From NCBI GenBank assembly GCA_913062555.1, contig CAJXVU010000003.1, positions 1-64,000 of the forward strand: 64,000 nucleotides of DNA, in the 5' to 3' direction. The stretch's first letter is position 1. Every line of letters starts with the position of its first letter. This DNA comes from an uncultured Bacteroidota bacterium. Its GTDB lineage: Bacteria; Bacteroidota; Bacteroidia; Flavobacteriales; Flavobacteriaceae. The notes beneath the pieces are model-generated. The model did not search any database, had not been told where the DNA came from, and saw only the letters and a program-made list of their open reading frames with translations. The position numbers and the translations under genes are program-made. Positions 54,976-63,023 of the stretch are shown piece by piece.

Positions 54976-56451
54976 TTAGTCCATTATGAATTTAAATCCT
55001 GCCGAAATAATACCAGACTTTAACCCATCACTTCTATTATAATAACTATAGCGAAGATTCATAGATTTCAAGCCCAACTTAAATATTTTTAACTTCGTAA
55101 AAATATCGGTGTATTTAAAGCCCAAACCATATTGATGACTATTATACTTGGATAAATCATTATCGGAAGTATAAAATTCTGAAGTTGATGAATGTGATTC
55201 ATATGCTGCAAAATAATCGATTGCATTTTGATTGTAAAACCTGTAATTGGGAGTGAGAGTGAACTTCCCAGCTGCAAACTTTATTGGGAGTTCGAAGCTG
55301 GCAGTATGCGAACGCATTCCCCAATCGTCAAAATAATATCTATAATAAGTTCTTAAGGTTAAATTCTCATTGATAAAATAATTAAAACGAGCTCCAATAG
55401 GAATTTTAATTCGGCTATCAGGTAAGCGCTCTATATCATCTGCTAATTGAAACACATCTCTGTTTTCTGGCGAAGTATAATTAGAAATGCTCGAGGCATT
55501 TCCAACATAGTAATTCTCTCTATCACCAAAGTATATACGCTGCATTGGATTAGCAAGCCAACCCTTTTGTTGAATAATATCCATAAAAACTGCAAATTGA
55601 GCATTTTTACTTAAAATTTGAGAAAAGCTGAATGAAATGCTATAAGAGTTTCTTGATTTATTAGTGATGAGTGATGATTGTATGGGGCTCCATACATCAC
55701 TTCCGTTTTTATCAATAATTACCCCTTGTTGATTTAATATATCAATATCGGCAAAAAACCCATTATCCAAATTTTGTCCTGCTTCCAAATAAGAATCCAA
55801 TTCTGTAGGATATTTAGGTTTCCATGCATCAATATACACTTGTCCCTTAATCCCTAACTCTGTATTTTTCTCATTAAACAGTTTCGTAAATCCACCCCCA
55901 AATCCAATCGAGCTATAATCGTATTCATTTGCAAATCCAATATTTGCAGTCCATATACTATTTCTATCGTCTGAACTGTGGCTATAACTTCCATTAATAC
56001 TAGTCCATAAATCCTGACGAGATGCTCCCGAAGATTCGACCCAAGGACTTCCTGTTACCGTGCTTGCCAACCCTCTTCTATCATTATCGTAATCATCATC
56101 ATCATCATCACCACTTGATGCCCCACTGGAATCAAAAGGATCCAAATTACTGGAAGAAGCTGATGTATAAGCTGACACCCCAACATCTACAGTTAAAATA
56201 TCATTATAATTTAAAGGAATTGCAACAATAAGTGTTGGTGTGATATCGGTTAATTTCTCATTTCCTATACCACCTGTAACTGCTGCATGATCTCCTTTTT
56301 GAGTATAATAACTCATTAAGAAATCAACTTCAGTTGTTTCCAAAATTTTCTTTTTATAGCTGCTTTGAGTTTTTGTTTTTGTTGTTGTTTGTGCATGACA
56401 AAACCCAATCGTTAAGCTGCATATCAATAGTAAACTAAAATATTTTTTCAT
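54976..56451 (-). CDS. DUF3570 outer-membrane beta-barrel protein
   Basis: This 491-residue protein counts from ATG 56449-56451, 1 nt after the DUF4266 stop. That start gives the signal peptide KKYFSLLLICSLTIGFCHAQ. The mature part is rich in beta hairpins (LRTYYRYYFDDWGMRSHTASFELPIKFAAG) and ends in FKFIMD, as in outer-membrane barrels. An acidic loop with six consecutive Asp (near residue 135) arises from a CAT-type triplet run and may bind metal. It is the last gene of a run with thioredoxin, ApbE and DUF4266. Family name is by recognition; function unknown. Confidence 0.8.
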   Translation of the reverse strand: MKKYFSLLLICSLTIGFCHAQTTTKTKTQSSYKKKILETTEVDFLMSYYTQKGDHAAVTGGIGNEKLTDITPTLIVAIPLNYNDILTVDVGVSAYTSASSSNLDPFDSSGASSGDDDDDDYDNDRRGLASTVTGSPWVESSGASRQDLWTSINGSYSHSSDDRNSIWTANIGFANEYDYSSIGFGGGFTKLFNEKNTELGIKGQVYIDAWKPKYPTELDSYLEAGQNLDNGFFADIDILNQQGVIIDKNGSDVWSPIQSSLITNKSRNSYSISFSFSQILSKNAQFAVFMDIIQQKGWLANPMQRIYFGDRENYYVGNASSISNYTSPENRDVFQLADDIERLPDSRIKIPIGARFNYFINENLTLRTYYRYYFDDWGMRSHTASFELPIKFAAGKFTLTPNYRFYNQNAIDYFAAYESHSSTSEFYTSDNDLSKYNSHQYGLGFKYTDIFTKLKIFKLGLKSMNLRYSYYNRSDGLKSGIISAGFKFIMD

Positions 56452-56452
56452 A

Positions 56453-56665
56453 TTAATTACAACCACAGCCCCCTCCTGTTTTTCCACCATTTGCTCCAGA
56501 AGCACCTTCTCTATAGACCTGAAAATTTGTTTCAAATCGTTTTATCAAGGCTGATGACAACTTCATATCGGGATCATTAATATTTATTTTTTCATATTCT
56601 TTTACTGCCACACATGAGCTCAAAGAACCAAGTACCATAACACAAATAATTATTTTCTTTATCAT
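56453..56665 (-). CDS. DUF4266 lipoprotein with C-terminal Cys-Gly-Cys
   Basis: This 70-residue protein has a lipoprotein signal with acylated C18 (LSSC). The short mature part contains NDPDMKLSSALIKRFETNFQVYREGASG, typical of DUF4266. A glycine-rich tail ends in C67-G-C69-N. Such a terminal cysteine pair could be a thiol redox site or a metal ligand. It is sandwiched between apbE (14 nt) and DUF3570 (1 nt), so the three are co-expressed and probably work together at the outer membrane. Confidence 0.83.
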   Translation of the reverse strand: MIKKIIICVMVLGSLSSCVAVKEYEKININDPDMKLSSALIKRFETNFQVYREGASGANGGKTGGGCGCN

Positions 56666-56679
56666 ATTTTAATTAGCTA

Positions 56680-57675
56680 TTATTTTCGATTTTTAAAATT
56701 TTCTTTTGCAATGTTTTTTGAATAATAAACTTTTCCAGTTTCATCAACTATGATACACTCTAACTGATTTAATTGATTGATTAAATTCAAACCAACATCT
56801 CTACCCATTACGAAAATAGATGTGGCTATGGCATCTGCCAATTCAGCGCTAGGCGCAAATACACTCGCACTTACAATCCCTTTACTTGGGTATCCTGTTC
56901 TGGGATCAATAATATGAGTATATCTTTGACCATTTAACATCACATATTTTTCATAATTTCCAGAAGTTACAACCGCTTGTTCAAGAATTGGTAACAAGGC
57001 AAAAACCTTATTTTTATTTAATGGGTTTGTAATTCCAACTTTCCAATGTTCACCATTAGGTCTTTTTCCCCAAGTATTCATATCGCCAGAAGCATTAATT
57101 ATTCCTGCTTCTACATTCTGTTTTTTAAGGAGTGCTTTAGCTTGGTCTGCAGCATATCCTTTACCTATTCCTCCAAAACCAATTTTCATTCCTTTTAGTT
57201 TTAAAAACACAGAATGATCGTCTTCATTTAATATCATATTTTGATAACCAACTTTTGAAACCGATTGTGCGACTGTGGCTTTCAAAGGCATCGTTGTCAT
57301 GCTTCCATCAAACTTCCAAATCTTGTCCATGGATGCATAAGTAATATCAAAAGCGCCGTCTGTTATTTTTGAAATTTGAACAGCACGTTTAATTAAATTA
57401 AATAATTCCAGATCTACAATTACTGGTTTTATTCCTGAATTTTTATTGATTAGTGAAGTTTGAGACTTAGGGTCCCATGAGGAAATCAAACTCTCAATTC
57501 GCGAAATTTCAGCCACGGCCAAGTCTATAAATGTATTTCCTTGAACTTTATTTGATGCGACTACAGTAATATCAAATCGGCTTCCCATTAACTTTAGAGT
57601 GCGCTTATAAATCTCTTGTGAATTACAAGTCCATGAATTGAATAAAATTATAAGTCCAAAAATTAGTGTCTTCAT
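56680..57675 (-). CDS. apbE: FAD:protein FMN transferase
   Basis: This 331-residue exported flavin transferase (signal MKTLIFGLIILFNSWTCNSQ) attaches FMN to threonine or serine of target proteins. Family motifs are MGSRFDITV, KLKGMKIGFGGIGKGYAAD, INASGDMNTWG, HIIDPRTGYPSKG and the Mg-binding SAELADAIATSIFVMG. A probable substrate with an SGAT motif is encoded at 58905-59432 in the neighbouring gene block. Thioredoxin precedes it by 5 nt. Confidence 0.92.
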   Translation of the reverse strand: MKTLIFGLIILFNSWTCNSQEIYKRTLKLMGSRFDITVVASNKVQGNTFIDLAVAEISRIESLISSWDPKSQTSLINKNSGIKPVIVDLELFNLIKRAVQISKITDGAFDITYASMDKIWKFDGSMTTMPLKATVAQSVSKVGYQNMILNEDDHSVFLKLKGMKIGFGGIGKGYAADQAKALLKKQNVEAGIINASGDMNTWGKRPNGEHWKVGITNPLNKNKVFALLPILEQAVVTSGNYEKYVMLNGQRYTHIIDPRTGYPSKGIVSASVFAPSAELADAIATSIFVMGRDVGLNLINQLNQLECIIVDETGKVYYSKNIAKENFKNRK

Positions 57676-57680
57676 TTATC

Positions 57681-58112
57681 TTAAAAAGATTTTAAAAGGT
57701 TGATGTATTCTTGTGCTGTGATTTTTTTATAGCCTGTTTCTCCAAGAACGGTTCCTTCTTGATTCAATACAACAACTAATGGAAAATAACCATTGCTATT
57801 ATAAGTCGCGGCCAAATTATTATTATGTGCTTGTTGTGTTTCGGATAAGGCATTTTTCTTTCTTCTTGGAAAATCAGCACGTAACATTACAAAACTAGAT
57901 TCCCCATTGACCTTAAATGCTTCCGAATTCCAAATCTCTTTTTCTAATTTGATACAAGGTCCACACCAATCGGATCCTGAAAACACTAACACAATGTTCT
58001 GATTCTTTTCATTTGCAGTTTGTTTTGCAGCTTCAAAATCAGTGCTCCAGTTTTGAGAAAAACAAGTTAAATTCATAAAGAGTAATACAATAATACTTAG
58101 CTTTTTAATCAT
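57681..58112 (-). CDS. exported thioredoxin-family protein
   Basis: This 143-residue protein has a signal peptide (SIIVLLFMNLTCFSQ) and a thioredoxin_7-like domain with GSDWCGPCIKLEKEIW. The cis-Pro region is YFPLVVVLNQEG. It would reduce disulfides in the periplasm, and the C-terminal cysteines of the co-encoded DUF4266 protein are an obvious candidate target. That is inference from context. Confidence 0.87.
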   Translation of the reverse strand: MIKKLSIIVLLFMNLTCFSQNWSTDFEAAKQTANEKNQNIVLVFSGSDWCGPCIKLEKEIWNSEAFKVNGESSFVMLRADFPRRKKNALSETQQAHNNNLAATYNSNGYFPLVVVLNQEGTVLGETGYKKITAQEYINLLKSF

Positions 58113-58407
58113 TCTATTTCAGGCTTAAAATTCATATAATTACAACGAACATTTTCTCACAAAATTATTATACTTCAATAATATTGTACTCAGTCTTGGT
58201 GTTAAAATACTACATACAAAAAAGGAGATATTTTAAACAAAATATATTGATTGGTAACATTTCCTCTATTCAGGGGTAAACCGACTAAAATTTGACAGCA
58301 TACCCAATAAGAAGATTCACAAATAATAAAATAGAGTTGTTACATAAATAGGAGTTAGGCTATTAACCATGTTATTTATGTATATAACAAGTAAGTAAGA
58401 AGAATTC
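58113..58407. other. gap between two blocks of the flavin/thiol locus
   Basis: A minus-strand TAATTTTG (58160-58167) could be the -7 element for thioredoxin-apbE-DUF4266-DUF3570. No matching -33 is evident. I see no gene or RNA in the remainder. Confidence 0.4.
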
Positions 58408-58905
58408 CTACCCTAAACGCTTATTTTTAAAAAGCTGTATAAATATAATAAGAACAGATAAGGCGAAAGTGAGGGTCATTAAAGTTCCTGAAATCATTAC
58501 AATATACTTCATCCAGACAAATCCTTTCCAGAGTAAATAGATCCCTCCAAAAGTTAATACCACAGACACAAAAGGTTCAATCATTAAAAAAAGTTTTGCT
58601 TTCTTTTTAAGATCTGTTATACTAACCAGTAAACCTACGAGAAAGAATATTATGGACATAGATAAGATATGGTTATGTACCATACTAAGCATCTCCTTAT
58701 CACTTTTTTTAAATTTCATTACCATTGTATCTTCATCAGCTTCATTGCCTAGGTACTGCTCTTCAATGCCATTAGGATTTCCTGAAGAGGTATCCTTAAC
58801 AAACAATAAGCCTGTAAAAAACCCAATACTTAATACAATGACAAAAGCTCCAATGAGCAATTTCAATTCTTTCGGGAGCGTATATATTAGTCCATTTAAC
58901 TTCAT
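58408..58905 (-). CDS. four-helix membrane protein, unknown function
   Basis: This 165-residue inner-membrane protein has helices at about 14-36, 70-92, 102-122 and 128-155. Between helices 1 and 2 is an acidic periplasmic-type loop (GIEEQYLGNEADEDTMVMKFKKSDKE). Helix 2 begins MVHNHILSMSIIFFLVG, whose two histidines could ligate haem or contact quinone. The start overlaps the stop of the FMN-binding gene in TAATG (58903-58907), implying coupled translation and a shared complex. I do not recognise a named family. Confidence 0.7.
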   Translation of the reverse strand: MKLNGLIYTLPKELKLLIGAFVIVLSIGFFTGLLFVKDTSSGNPNGIEEQYLGNEADEDTMVMKFKKSDKEMLSMVHNHILSMSIIFFLVGLLVSITDLKKKAKLFLMIEPFVSVVLTFGGIYLLWKGFVWMKYIVMISGTLMTLTFALSVLIIFIQLFKNKRLG

Positions 58906-59432
58906 TAGAGGAGCTTCTTAGTGTGAAGTATTTTAATAGAAGCCAGTACATCGTTAACCGCTTTAGTCATTGAACGTACAGAAATTGTAGCGCCAGAAAT
59001 TGCTGCTATATTATTACCGTAAGTTAGGGTATCATTTTGTGTTTTTCCAATGAATTGTCTTAACCAACGTTTACTGCCAATCTCACCACCATAATCTTCA
59101 CGATACACTAAGACTTTAGATTTTACGATAATAAAATCAGTGTCGAACAAAATTAAATATTCAAATTCATCTGTCTTGCTTGGTGCTTTAGAAACGTATG
59201 CATAGCCCAAAAGATCTTGTTCTACTTTAATTTCAAATAAATTATCTTCTTCAAATTTAGCAGGTAATCCCTCAGTTACTTCAGAAGAAAACACAACTGG
59301 GTTTAATGTAAATTGCTCAATATTAAATATACTTTTTATCTCTTTATCTACTTTTTTTCGAATATGTTTTGATAACCCAAAAGACATCATTAAGGTCGAT
59401 AAACAAAAAATTATAATATATTTTAATTTCAT
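58905..59432 (-). CDS. FMN-binding domain protein, likely ApbE substrate
   Basis: This 175-residue exported protein has signal/anchor KLKYIIIFCLSTLMMSFGLS and an FMN_bind domain at about 75-170. The flavinylation motif appears as S146-G147-A148-T149 (AAISGATIS), so T149 is the predicted site for covalent FMN, as in RnfG/NqrC-type proteins. ApbE is encoded nearby. It probably passes electrons on the periplasmic side of the inner membrane with the four-helix protein that follows. The chain is inferred. Confidence 0.85.
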   Translation of the reverse strand: MKLKYIIIFCLSTLMMSFGLSKHIRKKVDKEIKSIFNIEQFTLNPVVFSSEVTEGLPAKFEEDNLFEIKVEQDLLGYAYVSKAPSKTDEFEYLILFDTDFIIVKSKVLVYREDYGGEIGSKRWLRQFIGKTQNDTLTYGNNIAAISGATISVRSMTKAVNDVLASIKILHTKKLL

Positions 59433-59460
59433 AAGACAAAAGTATTATTAATAAATCAAA

Positions 59461-59496
59461 TAGTTAAAGTGAAAAATAAAATTTCCACTTTAACTA
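59461..59496 (-). terminator. possible terminator after the porin gene
   Basis: TAGTTAAAGTG (59461-59471) and CACTTTAACTA (59486-59496) form an 11-bp stem. The following minus-strand stretch is T-rich but broken (TTTGATTTATT). It may attenuate rather than fully stop transcription into the FMN-binding gene. Confidence 0.5.
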
Positions 59497-59522
59497 TCTG
59501 ATTAAAAAACTAATCAATTAAA

Positions 59523-60686
59523 TTAGAACCAAACACCAAATCCAATGTTTAGTTGTCCTTTAGTATCATTACCATCAACAGCATTATCTAAAAACTGGTA
59601 ATCGGCTTTAACAACTGCTCCAGGAGCAATATGATAACTCAAACCTGTTACCCATTCATTTCTGTTATATCCTAAGTTTCTAGTTATTCCAGCATCTTTA
59701 GTTGCTGCGTGAGTATCATATTTTTCGTAACGTAAAAAAGCATCTAATTTTTGCTCTTTATCTAAAGGCAATAAGTTATAAGCAACTTCAGCATACCATC
59801 CTTTAAGTTCTGATCCAAGATTTGCGCCATTTAAATTATTATAATCATCAGTATCTTTTAAGACTGCCTGAATTAATTGACCTCTAGCTGTAAAACGCTT
59901 GTTAATGTAACGTGCATCAAGGCCATACATTGAAATTCCAACATCGGCACCATCAATATCTTGAATATCATCAGCGGCTTGTGTACGACCAAAGTATCCT
60001 GAAAGACCTAGACGCAATCCTTGAATTCCGTAATAATCTATTTTCGCTGATAAGTTTGGCGTATTAATTGTAGATTCCGCTCCTTTTTGTCGTCCGTTAC
60101 GTAATCCATTTGATCCGCCTAATACTTTAGATCCGTTTACTGAAGCAAATCCATTAAAGATATAAGCTTGGTAACGTAAAGATGCATTATCAAATTTACC
60201 AGTCACACCAACTCCAATTTCTCTCCAAGTTGTAGGTACAATACTCTTGTCTACATTAGGACGTTCAACACCATTATAAGTTGTTGGTTCATGGTACTCA
60301 TTTACAATTCCCATTGGGACTAACATTAAACCACCTCGAACATTAAAGTTGTCTGATATACTATAGTTTAAAAATGCTTGTTCAATATATACTTCTTTTA
60401 CATGTTCGTACTCAATTTCAGTAACAAATTGTACCTCGTCACTAAATTTATAACCCAATAACATTACCATACGGTGGACATCCATTTTACCGTTTGCACC
60501 TTCAGGTTGATTGTAATCTACTTGTGCATAACCTCCAACTGTAACCCCTTTTGAGATGTTACCACTTAATATGTTTTGAATCGCATTTTGTTGTTGATTG
60601 CTTGTTAATGTTGTATCCTGACTTACGGTTTGTGCAAACCCAAAGCTCGATACTAAAATTGCCATTGATAAGATAGCTTTATTCAT
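59523..60686 (-). CDS. outer-membrane porin (OprO/OprP-like)
   Basis: This 387-residue protein has a signal peptide (MNKAILSMAILVSSFGFAQ) and a beta-barrel from about 50 to the end (VTVGGYAQVDYNQPEG, VQFVTEIEYEHVKEVYIEQAFLNYSIS) finishing in LNIGFGVWF. The terminal aromatic is an outer-membrane sorting mark. The tract with the FNVRGGLMLVPMGIVNEYHEP signature is seen in phosphate-selective-type porins of Bacteroidota. Substrate unknown. It lies upstream of the FMN-binding gene, possibly co-transcribed. Confidence 0.83.
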   Translation of the reverse strand: MNKAILSMAILVSSFGFAQTVSQDTTLTSNQQQNAIQNILSGNISKGVTVGGYAQVDYNQPEGANGKMDVHRMVMLLGYKFSDEVQFVTEIEYEHVKEVYIEQAFLNYSISDNFNVRGGLMLVPMGIVNEYHEPTTYNGVERPNVDKSIVPTTWREIGVGVTGKFDNASLRYQAYIFNGFASVNGSKVLGGSNGLRNGRQKGAESTINTPNLSAKIDYYGIQGLRLGLSGYFGRTQAADDIQDIDGADVGISMYGLDARYINKRFTARGQLIQAVLKDTDDYNNLNGANLGSELKGWYAEVAYNLLPLDKEQKLDAFLRYEKYDTHAATKDAGITRNLGYNRNEWVTGLSYHIAPGAVVKADYQFLDNAVDGNDTKGQLNIGFGVWF

Positions 60687-60731
60687 TTGTTTTTATTTAG
60701 ACTTATTATAAATAGTTGTTTATTTTCTCGG

Positions 60732-60761
60732 CAAAAATAACACCGAAAACGAAATAAACAA
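60732..60761 (-). promoter_or_regulatory. porin promoter
   Basis: On the minus strand TTG (60759-60761), a 19-nt spacer and TATTTTTG (60732-60739) match the consensus. The start codon is about 45 nt downstream of the -7 element. Confidence 0.75.
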
Positions 60762-60814
60762 GCTTTATTTAGAATTATTTTAAATAAAAACAAGAAAGAG
60801 AACGACTACGTTTT

Positions 60815-61681
60815 TTAATGATAGACTGAGAAGATCTTAGTAGCCTCATTATAAGCACTTTCAAAGCTTAAAGCATTGAGGTCATTGTGAGTTTTTTTTG
60901 CCGTAAAAAAGGACAATAATTTTTCAGTAGGCATATTTCCTGTCAGTTCATCTTTAGCCATAGGACAGCCACCAAACCCTTGTATGGCACCGTCAAACCT
61001 AAAACAACCGGCACTATAAGCTGCATTAACCTTTTCGAACCAAGTTGAGGGAGTAGTATGTAAATGGGCCCCAAACTCAATATTAGGATAACTAGGAATT
61101 AGGTTGGAAAACAAATATGAAATATTCTCTGGATTAGAACTCCCAATTGTATCGCTAAGAGATAAAATCTTTACACCCATATTTCCTAAACGCTCAGTCC
61201 ATTCTCCTACAATATCCACATCCCATGGGTCTCCATATGGATTTCCAAAACCCATCGATAAATAGGCAACGACTTCTTTGTTAACGCCTTCTGCTATATT
61301 AAGAATCTCCTGAAGTGTCACAACAGACTGTGCAATGGTTTTATGAGTATTACGCATTTGAAAGTTTTCAGATATAGAAAAAGGAAACCCTAAATATGCA
61401 ATCTCATTGTGTTTTGAAGCCTCAGTAGCACCTCTTGTATTAGCAACAATTGCTAATAACTTACTTCTAGTACTCGATAAATCTAAATTTGCTAACACCT
61501 CAGCGGTATCCACCATTTGTGGAATGGCCTTTGGAGATACAAAACTACCAACGTCAATGGTATCAAAACCAACACGAAGCAAGGACTGGATATACTGCAC
61601 TTTTTGCGCTGTAGGAATAAAGTCTTTTATCCCTTGCATTGCATCACGAGGACATTCAATAATCTTGATTTGCTTAGACAT
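60815..61681 (-). CDS. hydroxymethylglutaryl-CoA lyase
   Basis: This 288-residue enzyme cleaves HMG-CoA to acetyl-CoA and acetoacetate, as in leucine breakdown. Motifs are KIIECPRDAMQGI at the start, metal-site HLHTTPS, the signature cysteine loop GFGGCPMAKDELTGNMPTE, and LSDTIGSSNPE. The single-gene context does not show the rest of the leucine pathway. Confidence 0.92.
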   Translation of the reverse strand: MSKQIKIIECPRDAMQGIKDFIPTAQKVQYIQSLLRVGFDTIDVGSFVSPKAIPQMVDTAEVLANLDLSSTRSKLLAIVANTRGATEASKHNEIAYLGFPFSISENFQMRNTHKTIAQSVVTLQEILNIAEGVNKEVVAYLSMGFGNPYGDPWDVDIVGEWTERLGNMGVKILSLSDTIGSSNPENISYLFSNLIPSYPNIEFGAHLHTTPSTWFEKVNAAYSAGCFRFDGAIQGFGGCPMAKDELTGNMPTEKLLSFFTAKKTHNDLNALSFESAYNEATKIFSVYH

Positions 61682-61773
61682 TATATCGATTTAATTCTAG
61701 GATAAAAATACTACAATTTTGGAAAGTTAGCTACAGATCCTAATTTAATAAAGCAGTACTCAAAATGATGATT

Positions 61774-62802
61774 CTATTTTAAAAGAGCCTTGTTAATTGC
61801 TTTAATTAGCTTTGGTCCTTCATAAATAAATCCTGTAAATATCTGAACCAAATCAGCTCCTGCTTCAATTTTATCTAAAGCATCTTGAGAAGAATGAATG
61901 CCACCCACTCCAATAATAGGAAATGCTTTATTGCTTTGTTTTGATAGGTATTTAATTACTTGAGTGCTTTTATCTTTTACGGGTTGTCCACTTACACCTC
62001 CATTACCAATGTCATCCAGTTTTGTTTTGGTTGTTTGTAAACCTTCTCTGGACACCGATGTGTTTGCGGCAATAATCCCATCTATTTTGGTTGTTTCTAC
62101 TAAAGCGATGATTTCATCCAGTTGAATGGTATTTAAATCTGGTGCTATTTTTAGTAAAATTGGTTTTTGAACTTCAAAGTTCCCATTTGCCTTTTGTACT
62201 TCACCAATCAGTTCTTCCAGATAATCCTTATCGGTTAATTTAGCATGACTCCCAACATTTGGACAACTCACATTCAAAACAAAATAATCCACATATGGAT
62301 GGAGTGCATTAAAACAAGTCAAATAATCGACTGTATAATCTTCGGCTGCAGTTGCCGTATTCTTTCCTATATTTCCACCAATAATAAGATCACCCTTATT
62401 CTTTTTTAATTGGCCAATTGCTCCTTCCAATCCTTCATTATTAAACCCCATTCTATTAATAATCCCTTGATCTTCTTGAAGTCGAAACAAGCGCTTTTTA
62501 GGGTTCCCAACTTGTGCTTTTGGTGTTACCGTCCCTATTTCTATAAATCCGAATCCAAAATTAGACAACTCGTTATATAACAACGCATTTTTATCAAACC
62601 CCGCAGCTAGACCAACTGGATTTTTAAAACTTAGTCCGAATAAATTACGCTCTAATCTGGAATCATTGACCTGGTATAGGCTTCTAATGACACCTGATAC
62701 CCACGGAAGTTTACAAATAAATTTTATTAAAGAAAATGTAAAATGGTGTACTTTTTCAGGGTCAAACCAAAATAAAATTGGGCGAATAAGCAATCTATAC
62801 AT
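61774..62802 (-). CDS. pyrD: dihydroorotate dehydrogenase (quinone), class 2
   Basis: This 342-residue membrane-associated enzyme of pyrimidine synthesis passes electrons to quinone. The N-terminal helical extension ([29 protein letters not shown]) marks class 2. FMN-barrel motifs are [35 protein letters not shown] with the catalytic serine in that region, and [19 protein letters not shown]. Complete. Confidence 0.96.
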   Translation of the reverse strand: MYRLLIRPILFWFDPEKVHHFTFSLIKFICKLPWVSGVIRSLYQVNDSRLERNLFGLSFKNPVGLAAGFDKNALLYNELSNFGFGFIEIGTVTPKAQVGNPKKRLFRLQEDQGIINRMGFNNEGLEGAIGQLKKNKGDLIIGGNIGKNTATAAEDYTVDYLTCFNALHPYVDYFVLNVSCPNVGSHAKLTDKDYLEELIGEVQKANGNFEVQKPILLKIAPDLNTIQLDEIIALVETTKIDGIIAANTSVSREGLQTTKTKLDDIGNGGVSGQPVKDKSTQVIKYLSKQSNKAFPIIGVGGIHSSQDALDKIEAGADLVQIFTGFIYEGPKLIKAINKALLK

Positions 62803-62866
62803 GTAGATAAATTTGACTGCAAAAATAAACTAATTTCATCCAATAAAAAAGAAACTATTACAACAC

Positions 62867-62897
62867 TTGCCACTTTACAATGTGTTGTCTATTTTTG
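62867..62897 (+). promoter_or_regulatory. pepT promoter
   Basis: TTG (62867-62869), a 20-nt spacer and TATTTTTG (62890-62897) match the consensus, giving an unusually long leader of about 120 nt. Confidence 0.6.
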
Positions 62898-62951
62898 AAA
62901 ACGTCTCCCTGAAGATCATACTCAGAGAGAACTTTCGAAAAGTATAATGAT

Positions 62952-62993
62952 TTTAGTGTTAATGGTGCTCTCCGAAGACTTACTGACACTAAA
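62952..62993 (+). other. stem-loop in the pepT leader
   Basis: TTTAGTGT (62952-62959) pairs with ACACTAAA (62986-62993) around a 26-nt loop, placed between the predicted transcription start and the ATG. No known riboswitch class was recognised. Confidence 0.35.
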
Positions 62994-63023
62994 TAAAACC
63001 AATAATTGGGGCCAAAAATAAGC

